From Pteria penguin (taxonomy: Eukaryota; Mollusca; Bivalvia; Pterioida; Pteriidae), in assembly GCA_035048485.1 (NCBI GenBank), contig CM068581.1, positions 62,845,393 through 62,909,392 on the forward strand: 64,000 nucleotides of DNA, written 5' to 3'. Each line of letters starts with the position of its first letter. Positions within the stretch are counted from its first letter, which is position 1. The notes beneath the pieces are model-generated. The model was not told where the DNA came from. It did not search any database and saw only the letters and a list, made by a program, of their open reading frames with translations. Shown here piece by piece: positions 49,301-59,204 of the stretch. The position numbers and the translations under genes were made by a program.

Positions 49301-52242
49301 TGCAAAATGTATGACCGTACCTGGGAGTTTACACCTGTAATCAACAGGTGTCCAAGATTGACCAGGGACGCATGATGACTTTGATATACTGCCCAATCCT
49401 GTAAATCCTTGTTTGCATGTAAATATCACTGCTGGGGGTCCGAATGAAAGTTCATAATTAGAATTACTTACATGTGGGCGATTTGAGGGACAGTCTGTAA
49501 TGAAAAATAAAACTCTATGTAAGTTACAATGAAGCAATATAAATTGCATTACTCTAAATACACAAAGCCGGCGGGGTCTAGTGGTACCGCGCTCGCCTCC
49601 TGATCTGGTCATTCTGGTGCCCTGTCTTTCGGATGAGACAGTTAACACCGAGGCTCTGTGTCGTGGTATGTATGGCACGTTACAAATTCCTCACTGCATC
49701 GGGTGGCTTCGTTACAAAAGTCATAATTTGCGTGCCCCGCATCAGGCAGATGCCGTCATCGTATACGTGATATATTCGTGCTGTGACGTTAAACAAACTT
49801 CAATCAAACTAAATATACATATTCGTTTGGGGTATTGTTACAGGGTAAAGGTATGTGCATGTTTAAGAATGGCACTGGTCGGGAAAGTAAATCCGAACTC
49901 ACTGTATATCCGGTCGATTGCTATCTTTGTTAGTCACTGACCATTTCAAGTAATTTTAACCGCACAATTTAAAAAAAAAACCATTCTTTTAAATTCTATG
50001 CCAATTGACATCTTAAAATTTGTTCATTTAATATGATTATAACTAAACATCTCTTCCGCTTTTTCCTTCCTGACCAATATAGTTACAATTTATCATTATT
50101 CGATTAATTTGAATAAATTGGTAACCAAAAGAGATTTTTAAAGCATTGTTCTTAGTTCCAATTCGTCCTGACTTTTCCCTGGTTTTCTGTAATGTGTGGG
50201 AAAACTATAAATATTAAATTTAAAACTCGACCTAAAAATCACTCATTTAATCAGAGACATGAATGTACGTTATGTCTATGAAACAGTCATCTAGTTTTTG
50301 TTAACACCATCTTTATGTCACATATTATAGTGTATTATAATTCCTCATGACTTAGACTTTTCTCTGATTTGTCTTGCATTCATGGGAAAATCAATAAAAC
50401 AAAAAACTATTTTGTAAGAAAAAATTCTCATAACATTTTCAACCTCAAAACCATTACTATAATGACCTCCCTTTACATACATTATCAGTATGGCACATAA
50501 TCTTATAAATTTTCATGACTTGGGTTCATTCCCGTGTGTTCTTTCATTGTTGAATGCCAGACGCAGAGTCTATAATTTTTTTATGTTGGCAGCACTTGCC
50601 GCTAACATATGACGGGGTAAATGTCCACTGTGGTACTTTGTTGTTAGTGCCATTGTCGTTTGACACTAGTTACCTTCGTATTTTACATTACTAGCAAATC
50701 CAACAGTAACAAAGGTATTTAACGGGCTATCCTTTTTTTAAAATGCCATTATCCAGCAAGATGAAGTCTTTACCAAGGTTATAGATCAGTCACAGCGATA
50801 CCAGTATTTTGTTAATTGTCAATTTATAATTATTTGTTTATTCACATAAAGTTACATATACTAACCTGTTGCAATACATGTATAATTGCCTGAAGACAAC
50901 TGGATATAGCTCTCATATTCCTCACATTCAATACAAAACGATGGTGTCTGTAATGAAAGAAAAAAGAGGAGTTACTGCCTCAGTTATGTGGCAGAAGTCA
51001 CCATGAAGCTATACAATACATGAATATCAATAATATACTAGCACATATAACACATTACAAAAATATTTGATTGTAGTGCAATTATGATACCGACTTAGGA
51101 CGGTGATTTAATTTGACAAAAGCCAAACAAATGGTGTGATTAAACGGTTTACGGTCCCACCTTCCCACTCACCGTAACAGCAGAACAATCAAAGGACGTA
51201 CATTTACAAATTTATAAATAATCCTCCATGTATAGAACAAGGGTCAACAGGTATCGCATACTGAAAGGTCATAAAAATATAAACACGTAAGGTATTGCAA
51301 AACACATAATGATATAAAAAAAATATGCGACATCAACATGATGAACCGTGCTCTGATAGTCTGAAAGCGAGCTAAGACCCTAGATCTGTAGGAGACCCGA
51401 CTAACAGTCAGAGGGGACGAGGTTCAGGACCATGTTTTCTGTGAAAGAGGTTTGGACAAGGCCCTTTATATAGTCCCCGCCGCCCTGTTAGTCAGCGTGC
51501 AACGTTCAAGTAAAAGTCTGCATAAGGCTGCAGAGGGGCCAAATACAAGACCTATAGTCTTTTTGAAGACGTTTGACTATTTTATTACATGATAAAATAA
51601 CGTTATCGGAGCCTTTTACTGAACAAATATCTGATAACTATGAAAAAAGGACTTCCACAAGGCAATTTCTATATCAAAAGCCGAAAACAACATTTATCTT
51701 AAAGTCCTTTTTCTTTCATACATAAATTTTGTACTGACAAAGAGCATTGAATAATATGTAATATATGCCATTATACGAAACCTATCACTAAATCACGAGG
51801 TCAAATTACAAAAAAAAGAAAACTGGTGTTGTCAAGCAAAACCTCCACCATTTATTAGGCAATTATTTTATACACTGCAGACAAAGACAGAAATTTTAGA
51901 TTTAAATCTGCGTTATTCAAAGCACTAAAAATATTAAATCCTAATTTCTCAACTCACTTTATTTATATAAGCATACGATCCACCAGGAGAAGGCAATAGT
52001 TTCTTTCCTTCTTGCAGATGATTTGAGGACAATAAACGACAACGTAAAAATTCCTTTTGGAAATTTATTGATGAACAAACACACCTCTTTTCACAATCTT
52101 TAATACAAAGTCCTAAAGATATTACTTCCAATGTATCAATTATTTCGGTGTCCAAATGTACATCACGATGTAGTATATAGTCTGTGGCTGAACATTGACA
52201 GAGCTGTACGTATATTAATCCAGCAAAGACCAACATATTCAT
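38005..52242 (-). CDS. Gene B: secreted PAN-CCP-F5/8C (discoidin) protein, 6 coding exons
   Basis: Exons on the minus strand: 52242-51958, 50947-50866, 49494-49321, 43751-43597, 41857-41726 and 38148-38005. They total 972 bases, 323 codons plus stop, with phases 0, 1, 1, 0, 0 all agreeing. Domains are a signal peptide, a PAN/apple-like domain, a linker with a CxxC pair, a sushi/CCP domain and F5/8 type C. It lies head-to-tail with gene A and matches it in exon order, phases and two exon lengths, but has no TSP1 exons. The product should be exported; the discoidin fold suggests sugar or membrane-lipid binding (inference from family). Introns hold a Penelope-like element, SINE, dispersed repeats and a 3.3-kb repeat, yet every exon and splice site is intact. 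Confidence 0.85.
38515..39925. repeat. Repeat R3, copy 1, split by a transposon
   Basis: Left part 38515-38643 (AAAGATGATGGATAAATCC ... GTCTACTTGAAGAGCATA) and right part 39703-39925 (TGTGAACCCCTGTGATGG ... GAATCGGTCTCAGTCC). The copies at 43.9 and 48.1 kb show the uninterrupted join. Confidence 0.9.
38644..39700. mobile_element. Non-autonomous Tc1/mariner-like transposon with TA duplication
   Basis: 1057 bases flanked by TA at 38642-38643 and 39701-39702. Ends CAGATGGGTGCAGTCCTAAC and, inverted, CAGTGAGGTGCAGTCCTAAC; both continue ATAACATT. Related repeat copies in this window give the empty site with a single TA. Subterminal regions are GC-rich with several GCGTTAACGC palindromes; the middle is AT-rich. 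No transposase frame. Confidence 0.88.
39911..40945. repeat. 250-base direct duplication within the 3.3-kb repeat
   Basis: Blocks at about 39911-40165 and 40697-40945 share TTGAGTGTTGAGAAACATCT, GACCACAGCTGGATTTGAAC and TTAGTACTTCATGTATTCCA with only scattered differences. Confidence 0.88.
41726..41857 (-). CDS. Gene B exon 5: F5/8C domain, middle third
   Basis: 132 bases, phase 0-0. Reads VVFSTVKFVTAVVTQGRAND, DQWVTSYNIYILNN and VWTLHPT. Donor ACG|GTAAGA. Confidence 0.92.
41858..43279. other. Gene B intron 4 sequence with no recognised feature
   Basis: No domain or repeat assigned. A 77-codon minus-strand frame at 43243-43010 has no recognisable motif. Confidence 0.3.
43280..43371. repeat. 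(AT)n microsatellite
   Basis: About 85 bases of AT after a short TTATATTATAT lead-in. Confidence 0.97.
43597..43751 (-). CDS. Gene B exon 4: F5/8C domain, first third
   Basis: 155 bases. Reads CTSSTSLVGFGLEKVTMS, then SYWLDSSTSWSPVAPP and SEWIQ. The acceptor is CATTATAG and the donor CAG|GTGTCA. Confidence 0.9.
43908..44235. repeat. Repeat R3, copy 2, joined to the 3' end of the Penelope-like element
   Basis: Full-length copy. In minus sense the element's stop codon (TGA, 44231-44229) lies inside its first bases (GGACTGAGACCGATTCCGAT). It may be the element's terminal repeat (pLTR). Confidence 0.85.
44229..46522 (-). pseudogene. Penelope-type reverse transcriptase, three broken segments
   Basis: Segment 46522-45493 contains ITPADKAPNNYTFTCKKYY and LPYLYCIPKMHKNPYKQ, the first RT blocks. 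After the SINE, 45183-44750 has FAFLTLYTTIPHQKLKDRL and GIPMGTNCAPLLADIFLYSY. A frameshift near 44750 moves on to FTYRYIDDLLSINN, the catalytic YIDD, then YDKRDDFNFAITNFPF and PAYGVFISQLIRYSRAC up to the stop. The RT family groups with telomerase-like RTs. All catalytic blocks survive, but no single frame spans them. Confidence 0.9.
45216..45492 (-). mobile_element. tRNA-headed SINE inserted in the Penelope RT, 12-base target duplication
   Basis: Full-length minus copy of the SINE family with (CAAT)n tail (GATTGATTGATTGATT on plus). CAATATCTATGA is duplicated at 45204-45215 and 45493-45504, proving insertion after the Penelope element. Confidence 0.95.
46830..47436 (-). pseudogene. Penelope-like element N-terminus: zinc motif and GIY-YIG endonuclease
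   Basis: From 47436: VRNQTFVVSTNNELWCQHAD, ISKCGTKICKTC, HSFDHLNCKSSNIVYG; then, in a shifted frame, ECSLCGLIYVGETKGQ, VSGHRSKINCGGNQLLYR and FNQPDHSL. The Tyr of GLIY and the G-E-T of the YVGET turn are kept, as is the Arg that follows. Frame changes near 47090 and 46950 inactivate it. The nuclease would nick DNA to prime reverse transcription. Confidence 0.85.
47728..47771 (+). ncRNA. Type I hammerhead ribozyme, best-preserved copy
   Basis: Parts in order: stem I 5' strand GCATCA; CTGAAGA (CUGANGA); stem II GACA-TAAAT-TGTT (four pairs, one G-U); GAAA; T-GCGC-A giving a two-pair stem III; cleavage triplet ATC (C at 47765); stem I 3' strand TGGTGC, which pairs with GCATCA over six positions with one U-G. 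All invariant core bases are present. Minimal stem III is the form known from Penelope-like elements and metazoan retrozymes. Self-cleavage is predicted, not shown. Confidence 0.75.
48024..48070 (+). ncRNA. Hammerhead-like motif, core damaged
   Basis: CCGAAGA replaces CTGAAGA, stem II is altered (AACATAAATTTTCGAC), and GAAA, TACGCATC and TGGTGT remain. Probably inactive. Confidence 0.5.
48110..48405. repeat. Repeat R3, copy 3, upstream of the Penelope-like element
   Basis: Same orientation as copy 2; AAAGATGATGGATAAATCC to TAGTATAGAAGGTGTCAAAT. It lacks the last 30 bases (GAATCGGTCTCAGTCC) found in copies 1 and 2. Confidence 0.9.
48406..49320. other. Gene B intron 3 remainder
   Basis: A minus-strand frame at 48527-48406 (HLFAHEDFAGLFRKFPQKEQ) runs into R3. 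It may be a fragment of another element. Otherwise nothing supported. Confidence 0.3.
49321..49494 (-). CDS. Gene B exon 3: sushi/CCP domain
   Basis: 174 bases, phase 1-1. Four CCP Cys in DCPSNRPHVSN, FTCKQGFTGLG, SSCVPGQSWTP and YRCKLP. The acceptor is CTGTAATTACAG-like (TTACAG|AC) and the donor is G|GTACGG. Confidence 0.9.
49565..49807 (+). mobile_element. tRNA-headed SINE in intron 2 of gene B
   Basis: GTCTAGTGGTACCGCG, GAGACAGTTAACACCGAGG, GCATCAGGCAGATGCCGTC and GTGACGTTAAACAAAC. The head lacks a clear B box. Imperfect flanking repeat CTAAATACACA / CTAAATATACA. Confidence 0.8.
50604..50680 (-). repeat. Dispersed repeat R4, copy 4, inverted
   Basis: Reverse complement of CAATGGCACTAACAACAAAG, TACCACAGTGGACAT. 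Confidence 0.7.
50866..50947 (-). CDS. Gene B exon 2: Cys-containing linker exon
   Basis: The acceptor TTTCATTACAG and donor G|GTTAGT enclose 82 bases reading TPSFCIECEEYESYIQLSSG, then NYTCIAT plus one base (phase 0 in, 1 out). Three Cys; no domain recognised. It corresponds in position and phase to the 40-base exon 2 of gene A. Confidence 0.75.
50951..51240. repeat. Dispersed repeat R2, copy 3, abutting the exon 2 acceptor of gene B
   Basis: Starts AATGAAAGAAAAAAGAGGAG at the intron-exon edge and runs to AATAATCCTCCATGTA. On the gene strand its start reads CTCCTCTTTTTTCTTTC just before the acceptor AG. Confidence 0.92.
51241..51957. other. Gene B intron 1 remainder
   Basis: No recognised feature. 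Confidence 0.3.
51958..52242 (-). CDS. Gene B exon 1: signal peptide and PAN/apple-like domain
   Basis: It begins MNMLVFAGLIYVQLCQCSA, a short export signal. After DYILHRDVHLDTEII comes GLCIKDCEKRCVCSSINFQ, then RCRLLSSNHLQEG and SYAYINK, matching the PAN pattern CxxxC...C...C. The donor is AAA|GTGAGT, phase 0. 95 codons. Confidence 0.85.
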
Positions 52243-53108
52243 TGTTTACATCTTATCCAGATAAAATAAAACAAGTTCAGAATTTAAATTAATGTATTCT
52301 CCAGGAATTGAAGTAAACATTTGTAAAGTGGACGATTAAGGAATCAAATGATAAAATACATGTCTATGTCCTTAAACTTCATCTGTGGGCTTCGGGTTTA
52401 CAATCAATAGCGCTGGTAGATTTAAATAAAGCTTGCAAAAACATTATAGAAAAACAATCTATGTCCTTGATTCACGTGACATATGTAAGGGGAGGGAACT
52501 AGATTGGGGTTTTTTTTAAACATGGATCAATTACTATATATTTGCATTACTTCTAGATTCTTCACGTTAAATGTTACACTACCACTACACTACGATTTAT
52601 ATTTCAATAATTCTTGTTGGACCGGATTACATCAGAAAGCGCGCATTAATATTTTAATGGGCGGAGCTTGCCTAGAATCGCTAGATAAGCTAACCAGGTC
52701 GTGTACTTCTATTTACAAGAAAACAAGATTCTTTATTTCCAAATTTGGGTCATTTCAAGCATAATACACAAAATATATGCATATACATACAATGACACCA
52801 GACCATGATAAATTTAAGTTGACAGCATAAATAACAAAGCATAGACATATAGAAAACGCTCTAAAGTCGAACGAAACCCAAATCATAGACAACTGACAGA
52901 ACAGGAAAGTGAATTAACAGAACTGCAGAATTACCTTTTACAGTTTCTTTTTTGTTTCATGGCAAAATTGCAGTTTCAGTTTTCTAAAGATGTGAGACGA
53001 CAAACTGTACGTGTACATGTACATTGTTCTACTGCATGCAGACAACACAATCACATGTTCATGATGTGGGTCATTCTTTACACTTATAATTGCCCTTTTC
53101 ATGTGGCA
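52243..53108. other. Upstream flank of gene B
   Basis: Should contain the 5' UTR and promoter of gene B. No clear core promoter motif assigned; the small plus-strand frame at 52504-52764 has no recognisable domain. Confidence 0.3.
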
Positions 53109-53205
53109 TAAGTGTAGGATGAGGGAAGAACGTGGATTGGTTCAGGTTGGGGGTGGGGGGTTGTCCATCCAACCAATCAGCTTTCGACTCTCATCCTACA
53201 CATAC
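53109..53205. repeat. Imperfect palindrome with paired CCAAT boxes
   Basis: Left arm AGTGTAGGATGAG ... GGATTGGTT (53109-53142) and right arm AACCAATCAG ... CTCATCCTACAC (53168-53205) are inverted. Each carries a CCAAT pentamer in opposite sense. An ATG in fair context (AAAAATGGC, 53210) follows but stops after 16 codons. Confidence 0.6.
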
Positions 53206-53639
53206 AAAAATGGCATCGATCGGCGGATTCAAAATACCGTTGCCGAATTATCGTGAATAAAGAAGAAATTCGGGATTTATTTCGACAGATTGGGGTATGG
53301 GCGTATACTTTTTTATGTTTGAGACAACTTTAGGAGGAAAAACTTGCCTGATGCTGTAGTTCGTATGCTGGTGTCCTGTCATCATGCCGTCAACCCGTGG
53401 ACCGGCTTTTGTCCGACAAGTGAATTTACGAGAACATGACCATATTTGAGGTGGTTTATCTCCGCTTTTACGGGAGATACAGATCTGAAACTTGCAGAGG
53501 TTATAGAAAATTTATTTATCTATTGAGGCATACACGTGAGAAGTTAGGCGTCAACTGAATAAAGTGTTTAATGACTAGATTGAAATTGGAATGATTTTTA
53601 CCATCGAGAGAGTTCAATCCCTTCTCCATATATACATAG

Positions 53640-53812
53640 CAAAATCGATCCCGGGTTCAAGCTAGTTTGTTCCTGTGGGCGTGGCACATAAAATATCCCT
53701 CACTACCTCGAGTTAGTCCGTTGAAAAGGTATAATTTGTATGTGATGAATTAAGCAGATGCCGTTACCACCATCTACGTGAAATAATCGTGGAGTGACGT
53801 AAAACAGTAAAA
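53640..53812 (+). repeat. SINE fragment, 5'-truncated and diverged
   Basis: CCCGGGTTCAAGC, GGGCGTGGCACATAAAATAT, CAGATGCCGTTACC and GTGGAGTGACGTAAAACAGT. Confidence 0.75.
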
Positions 53813-54977
53813 AAAAAACCCATTAAATCAGTAAATCAATCTACCTCGCTTCATTTTTTCAATGAAATTTTAATATCAAAACAAGATAAGATTCAGATAT
53901 TAAGATATTCAAGTAGATGTTTGTCCGATTCTTAGATTTTAATTTGTCGTATATAAGTCTTTCAAATTTTGTAGAAAAATAACATTATTTCCGAAAAATA
54001 TAGGAAAAGAAATTGAGATGGAGGGTTTCCAATGTAAACACTCGTAAAATTATTCAGTTACACGAGTTCAATATTAAAGGGAAATTAACAACACGGATTT
54101 AAAGGAATATTCGTTTCATATTACTAAAGTATGGTGTTTATGTTTCAATTTCATTTTCCATAATCATGTATAACTTACATTATCAATTTTGACTTATATG
54201 CTGCTTCTCTATGATTTTGACAAATTTCATCGCACCTCTGAATGATGGCTGAAATCCACAGAGTTATCCATAATTAAAGATGTGTTCATGCGATACATAT
54301 TTATGAAATGGGTAAGTACCGTAACAGTATCCAGGATCAGTTCAACATATTCACTCCATTTTATCACGAATTTCCATTATTGTTTTTGAGGAACTAATTC
54401 TGAACAATATGAATTTCTAATTAAGTTTTCTGAGAACTGCTTTTATTTATGGAAAGGCATGCATTGTACATTTACTCATATAACAAGTACTACACTGAAG
54501 TTATCCGATATCATATTTAAATAAATAAATCATAAATAAGGACAAAAACGAGATTGGTAACAGTAATTACTCTTTTGATCCATGAATGTTATCCCTAGTG
54601 AGTTTTCTGACGTGTTCATTGCATTTAGATTAATAAAAATTTCATGTACTGTATTCAATATAGAGTTTGTAGACTGTGAGATTGAATAGGGGAACTCCGT
54701 ATGGGCTTTTTGTGGATAGATCTTTTTCAAAAGTACTTACCAGAAAACAGAAGCAGGATGTTTGACATATATGCACAAAGGAGTAATTTTTTTATGGTCG
54801 GTACAATACTGTTTCTCTGTTGCCATTGAAAAAGTTGTGAAAGTACGGATACTTAAATATTTATGTAGTCATAACTTTAACTCATTCCATTCGACAACTT
54901 ACGATTATTTCAGAGCAGATAAAATAATCAAATTGCCTGAAAAAAAAAATCGAATGGTCCCTTGTCGGAGTCTCCAA
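53813..54977. other. Stretch without recognised feature
   Basis: AT-rich; nothing supported. Confidence 0.3.
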
Positions 54978-55105
54978 CAGTGGCGGATTTAGGGGGTGGC
55001 GTCCCCACTTTTCGCCACATATTTACAATTAAGTGTCCAGATTGACACCGAAAATGAGTATTCTGTGCCCCTCCCCTTTTTTCGGAAGTCCTGAATCCGC
55101 CTATG
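54978..55105. repeat. 128-base MITE with CAGTGGCGGATT-type ends
   Basis: Left end CAGTGGCGGATTTAGG, right end inverted CATAGGCGGATTCAGG. Resembles short Tc1/mariner-class MITEs of many animals. No intact TA duplication seen. Confidence 0.65.
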
Positions 55106-55780
55106 CCCACCATGGCACATTTTGAAATTTCTCTGCAATACAGCAAATAGATGTGGTCACCATATAAGTGAGATAATGTCGGTGTAATGTAAACCAAATA
55201 ATCAGGCAAAGAATTAAGTTCTAGTGTCTAGAGTCTATGAAAAATGAAGATAACACTGCGCTGCAAGGAAGGTGATATCCACTTAACATGGAAGTAAACA
55301 AAATTATTTTCATATCTATTATTTAATAATTTCTTTATTTACTCATTCAAATCAGTAATAAATGTATATTTTAAAAATAAAGAAATAAATCTGTATTTAA
55401 AAATATTTTATTTATCAATAATAATTCGTTTACTTTTATAACAATGATTCTGATTCACTTGTTTTGTTTTGACAATTTTGATTGGTCCACACGTCAGCGT
55501 TCAGACATGTATAACAACGATATACCGTCCTCAAATGTATTACTACACTGTACGTACTCTTTGTCCACATTGCCTCTGATCAAAAATACTATCTATAACA
55601 ACTTCGTCCAGTGTTCTTACGTCCGTCTTAAACCTTGTATCAAGGACAATTTGCAGTTTCTAATTCTACCATTTACGTGCACAATTATCATAATCAAATT
55701 TAAGCATCAAAACTGACAACGTACATGACGTACCACCATGGAACATGCTTTCTAGAATATTTCATCTCGACGCACTGCAG
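55106..55780. other. Stretch without recognised feature
   Basis: Nothing supported; short frames only. Confidence 0.3.
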
Positions 55781-56110
55781 CACAACTGCCTGTTGAGCCG
55801 TTTACGATCCGATATCAAGTCGTTCATGTGTGAATCAATTTGTAACTAATCATTTAATCATAAAATTTTAATAGGAATATGAAAATGAAGACCCTTCTTC
55901 TTTCAGTGCAGTAAATATGAATTCGTTTACCGGAGAACTTTTAAACAAGGGGCTATCCGTCCGTTAGCAAAGATGAATGTAGGGGAATTTCAAAGAGAAG
56001 TTTATGTTAAAGTGAATTAGAATGGGGATAACGTACTAGCGGAACCAGGAAAACGCTGGTTTCCAACGTATGACTGTCGGAAACAATCAAACCCAGGACG
56101 TTTATCCCCT
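55781..56110. repeat. Direct repeat flanking the pogo remnant, left copy
   Basis: Shares GTGTGAATCAATTTGT, AATTTCAAAGAGAA, GAATTAGAATGGGGATAA and CTGTCGGAAACAATCAAAC with the copy at 57191-57590, about 1410 bases on, with many substitutions. Confidence 0.75.
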
Positions 56111-56499
56111 AATTGATGGTCGACATGAAGAAAAATATGGCCTTAAGTGATAAAAATCACATTTCAATATTTTCATATCTTGAAGAAAAAAATGTTTTAG
56201 CTTTTCACAGATGCGTGCGATATCGCCCTATCATCAGAATTAATGAAGATATGAGATTCGGACCTCCGGTAAATTTATATATCTTAGAATCATTATGACG
56301 TGACTTTGACGTTATATTCCCCAAATAATCTTCGTAAATTGCTAGACATGTGAATTTAGCCCTTGGAATCTGACACGCATTGGTATAAATACAATTTAGC
56401 TCTCGCAATTCCCTATGCTTTTACCGAGCACAACAATCAACTGTAATCATTTATGTTCGTATGTCACAATTGTTGTGGATTTGTGATTTTTGTAGGTTC

Positions 56500-57072
56500 G
56501 TGGGGACGTAATTTCGTGGATATCCATAGGCAGATCATTGTTTTATTGGACACAACAAAGCTGGGCACTATGACTCCTCCATAATTGTTGTATGCCGGTA
56601 AAACCGATGCTTTCCGCGAAACGTCACTTTTCCCAGCGACTGGGATGCCACTTACACGGAGACACACTGGAGTACTGAAGACTCTACGCTACATTTTAAA
56701 TATGCCGACAATGTAACCGTGTCACATGTCAATGAAGTCCGCATGATCGGTGCAGATCAAAAAGCGATGGATATCTTTGATATCTACGCTGCACATCGCA
56801 CAGAATCGTTAAAAGAAAAGCTTTATCAATATGATATAATGCCTATCTGTGTACCTGTCGAATACACTGATAAGCTGTATTCTCTAAATGTCGCTGGTAA
56901 CTACAATTATAGAGAAATGCGAAAAAGTCATTTTTATGAATGGTATTCTTCTCAAGTCATTGAAAATCTAGAAGAAAGTGCCGATAACGATGATCAGTTT
57001 GTTAAGGTGTATTTAAAAAATTCGGCACTGAAGCCACTCCATGTCCCTTTCCGAAAGGTCGGATTACTTTAG
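56500..57072 (+). pseudogene. pogo/Tigger-like DDE transposase, C-terminal fragment
   Basis: In one frame: VTFPSDWDATYTETHWSTED, then MIGADQKAMDIFDIYAAHRT (with the second catalytic Asp of the IFD motif), CVPVEYTDKLYSLNV, FYEWYSSQVIENL and VKVYLKNSALKPLHV. This follows the pogo-family pattern (FVPA-TD-LQPLD, WYS-QV, V-DL--S-LKPLHA), with several conserved residues changed. Earlier parts are broken by stops (for example in LLYAGKTD) and the N-terminal DNA-binding region is missing. It is a decayed cut-and-paste transposase with no host gene evidence. Confidence 0.8.
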
Positions 57073-57190
57073 ACAGGTCTAGCACTTGATCATATGTTTG
57101 ACGACAAACAATGTAATTATATAATTAACTACAATTATGTACTTGTAACTTTCTTTATATTAGATATATGTTCTTTTCAGCCGCGCCGTA

Positions 57191-57590
57191 ACAAAACTGC
57201 CTCTTCAGCTGTTTACAATGCGATGTCAAGTCAGTTATGTGTGAATCAATTTGTGACTAATAATTTAATCAACTATGAGAATATGGAAATGGTGAAAATT
57301 CTTATTCCAATACAGTAAGTATCAATTCATTTCTCGGAAGAATTTTAAACACGGCTTTATTCGTCCCTTAGCATCGAGGAGTTTGGAGGCAATTTCAAAG
57401 AGAAAAAACGATGATTGTGTTACAATGAATTAGAATGGGGATAAACCTACTGTGTTTGATTCTTTCCGACAGGTATACCGTTGGAAATAATTTTCCTGGC
57501 TCCCAAGCGTCGTCAGGAAAACTCTGTTGCCAACTGTATACCCACGTCATACCTGTCGGAAACAATCAAACACAGTAGGTTTATATCCTA
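57191..57590. repeat. Direct repeat flanking the pogo remnant, right copy, ending in a hairpin
   Basis: Counterpart of 55781-56110. It ends in an inverted repeat: TAAACCTACTGTGTTTGATT, then TTTCCGACAGGTAT at 57442-57477, and its reverse complement at 57549-57583 with about one mismatch. Confidence 0.8.
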
Positions 57591-58195
57591 AGTAGTATTA
57601 ATCTTCGTTTTAGTGTTCAGACTTCGTTTAAGACTTAGTTTATGTTAAGATTATATTTAGAATAGAGCTTTACATTTGAATTTGATGTTAGATTGAGCTT
57701 AGTGTCACACAGTTTTATATTAAAGACTGTTTTATATCTAATTTGTTCCGAGTCGTATATTTGACTTTGCCACTGTGACATAGTTGTCTACGATTTATCT
57801 ATGCCGTTGGAATGCAATGAAAAAAAATTACAGATTGAAATTCAACACCGAATCAGTACGTATGTCCTCCCCCATAGCATATCAATACATGTGATACACT
57901 TTTGAATTTTTCCAAACATGTATTGCAGTACTTTTTGGTCTAAAAAGAATGTGTCGACTCTTTTATTTTGGCTTTTGACCTAAATGTTTTATTGTATACT
58001 TTTAAATCTAAAAAGGCGTCTTAGAATTACCAATATCATTTTCGGAGCTGCTCTCCTAATAAATATTCATAACTTAGAGGCGATAAGCATTATTTACAAT
58101 GGACCAATCGCTTTTGCGGAATATTTATTGAATTTTGTGACGACACAATACATTTTCCATGTTTGTCTGCGGTATGGCCGAGGTGTAAATTATTA
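57591..58195. other. Stretch without recognised feature
   Basis: Nothing supported. Confidence 0.3.
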
Positions 58196-58345
58196 TGACG
58201 TCATCTGCTTTGACAAATTTTCGCGCATAAAAGAAAGGGTCAGTTGAGGGATTGCCAGACCCAGCTTTAACCACGCCCATTATGTAGTTCAATTGTGACG
58301 TCATAGATAAATATATTTTTGACGGGCCATTTATATATGACGTCT
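58196..58345. promoter_or_regulatory. Cluster of CRE-like sites
   Basis: TGACGTCA at 58196-58203 and 58296-58303 and TGACGTCT at 58338-58345. A CCAAT lies upstream near 58100 and a CCACGCCC box near 58271. The octamer is the ATF/CREB consensus. No gene start is apparent nearby, so it may be regulatory or part of a repeat. Confidence 0.4.
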
Positions 58346-59204
58346 TAATGAACAAGTGCGCCAAAATGTGTGATGCCAGGCATTTGACGATCATTCAATT
58401 GAAAGAGACTCGCTGTCTTTTTGTGTAGCAATGTGATGATAAAAAGAGGTATTTTTTCACTCTAATAAAAATTCGGGTCATAAGCTTTAACTGAACAGAC
58501 AGGGTTGGATTGACAATATTACTCAAAAGCAATAACTGATTATCCAATTTTAGACAATTGATTATTTCCCAAGGAACATACATGTATTACACACAACATA
58601 TGCAAAAATAATACACAAAGTTTTTACAGCTATGCGAATTGATAGACGAATAATAATAGGCAAATAAAATCAAACAAGAACAGAAATACTTAAACTCTTA
58701 ACTTGGTGCGTCATGTCATGTCATCTAAATATAATGGCAATTGATGAAAAAGAAAGAAAAAACTAACGACGTTTTTTTAAAAAAATCAACTTTAACGATT
58801 AACAGACCCGGCTCATCAAGCCGGTTTCTGAATGTTTGGTATCTTATGTTTCATACAAATCAATTGGGAGAGAAAACTAATTGCATACAAGGAAGCGTAC
58901 CACAACAGGAAAGATTATAAATGAATTATATATGCGCCTTTTAAATGCATACAGTTCAATACCGATTGACTTGAAACTAAAAAGCAATTAATTTCAAAAG
59001 TATGTCCAGGTCTGGTATAATAAACTTTGTGTTCCACAAATCGAAGATTTATATTCAGTTGCGGATCCAACGTCCCCTTTGTAATGGGGGACTAAGGTTC
59101 AATGCTCCACATTGATTGGGGTCTGTTTTTACATATTAGGAGGCAAAACAGACAATTTACTTTAGGCTTCTTAGCGTGATTTCAACGCTCAAGCAAAAGT
59201 AGTT
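58346..59204. other. Stretch without recognised feature
   Basis: Nothing supported. Confidence 0.3.

Noticed and set aside
57984..58394. Overlapping open frames on both strands at 58 kb
   Set aside because: No domain recognised; the region is better described by its CRE-like sites.
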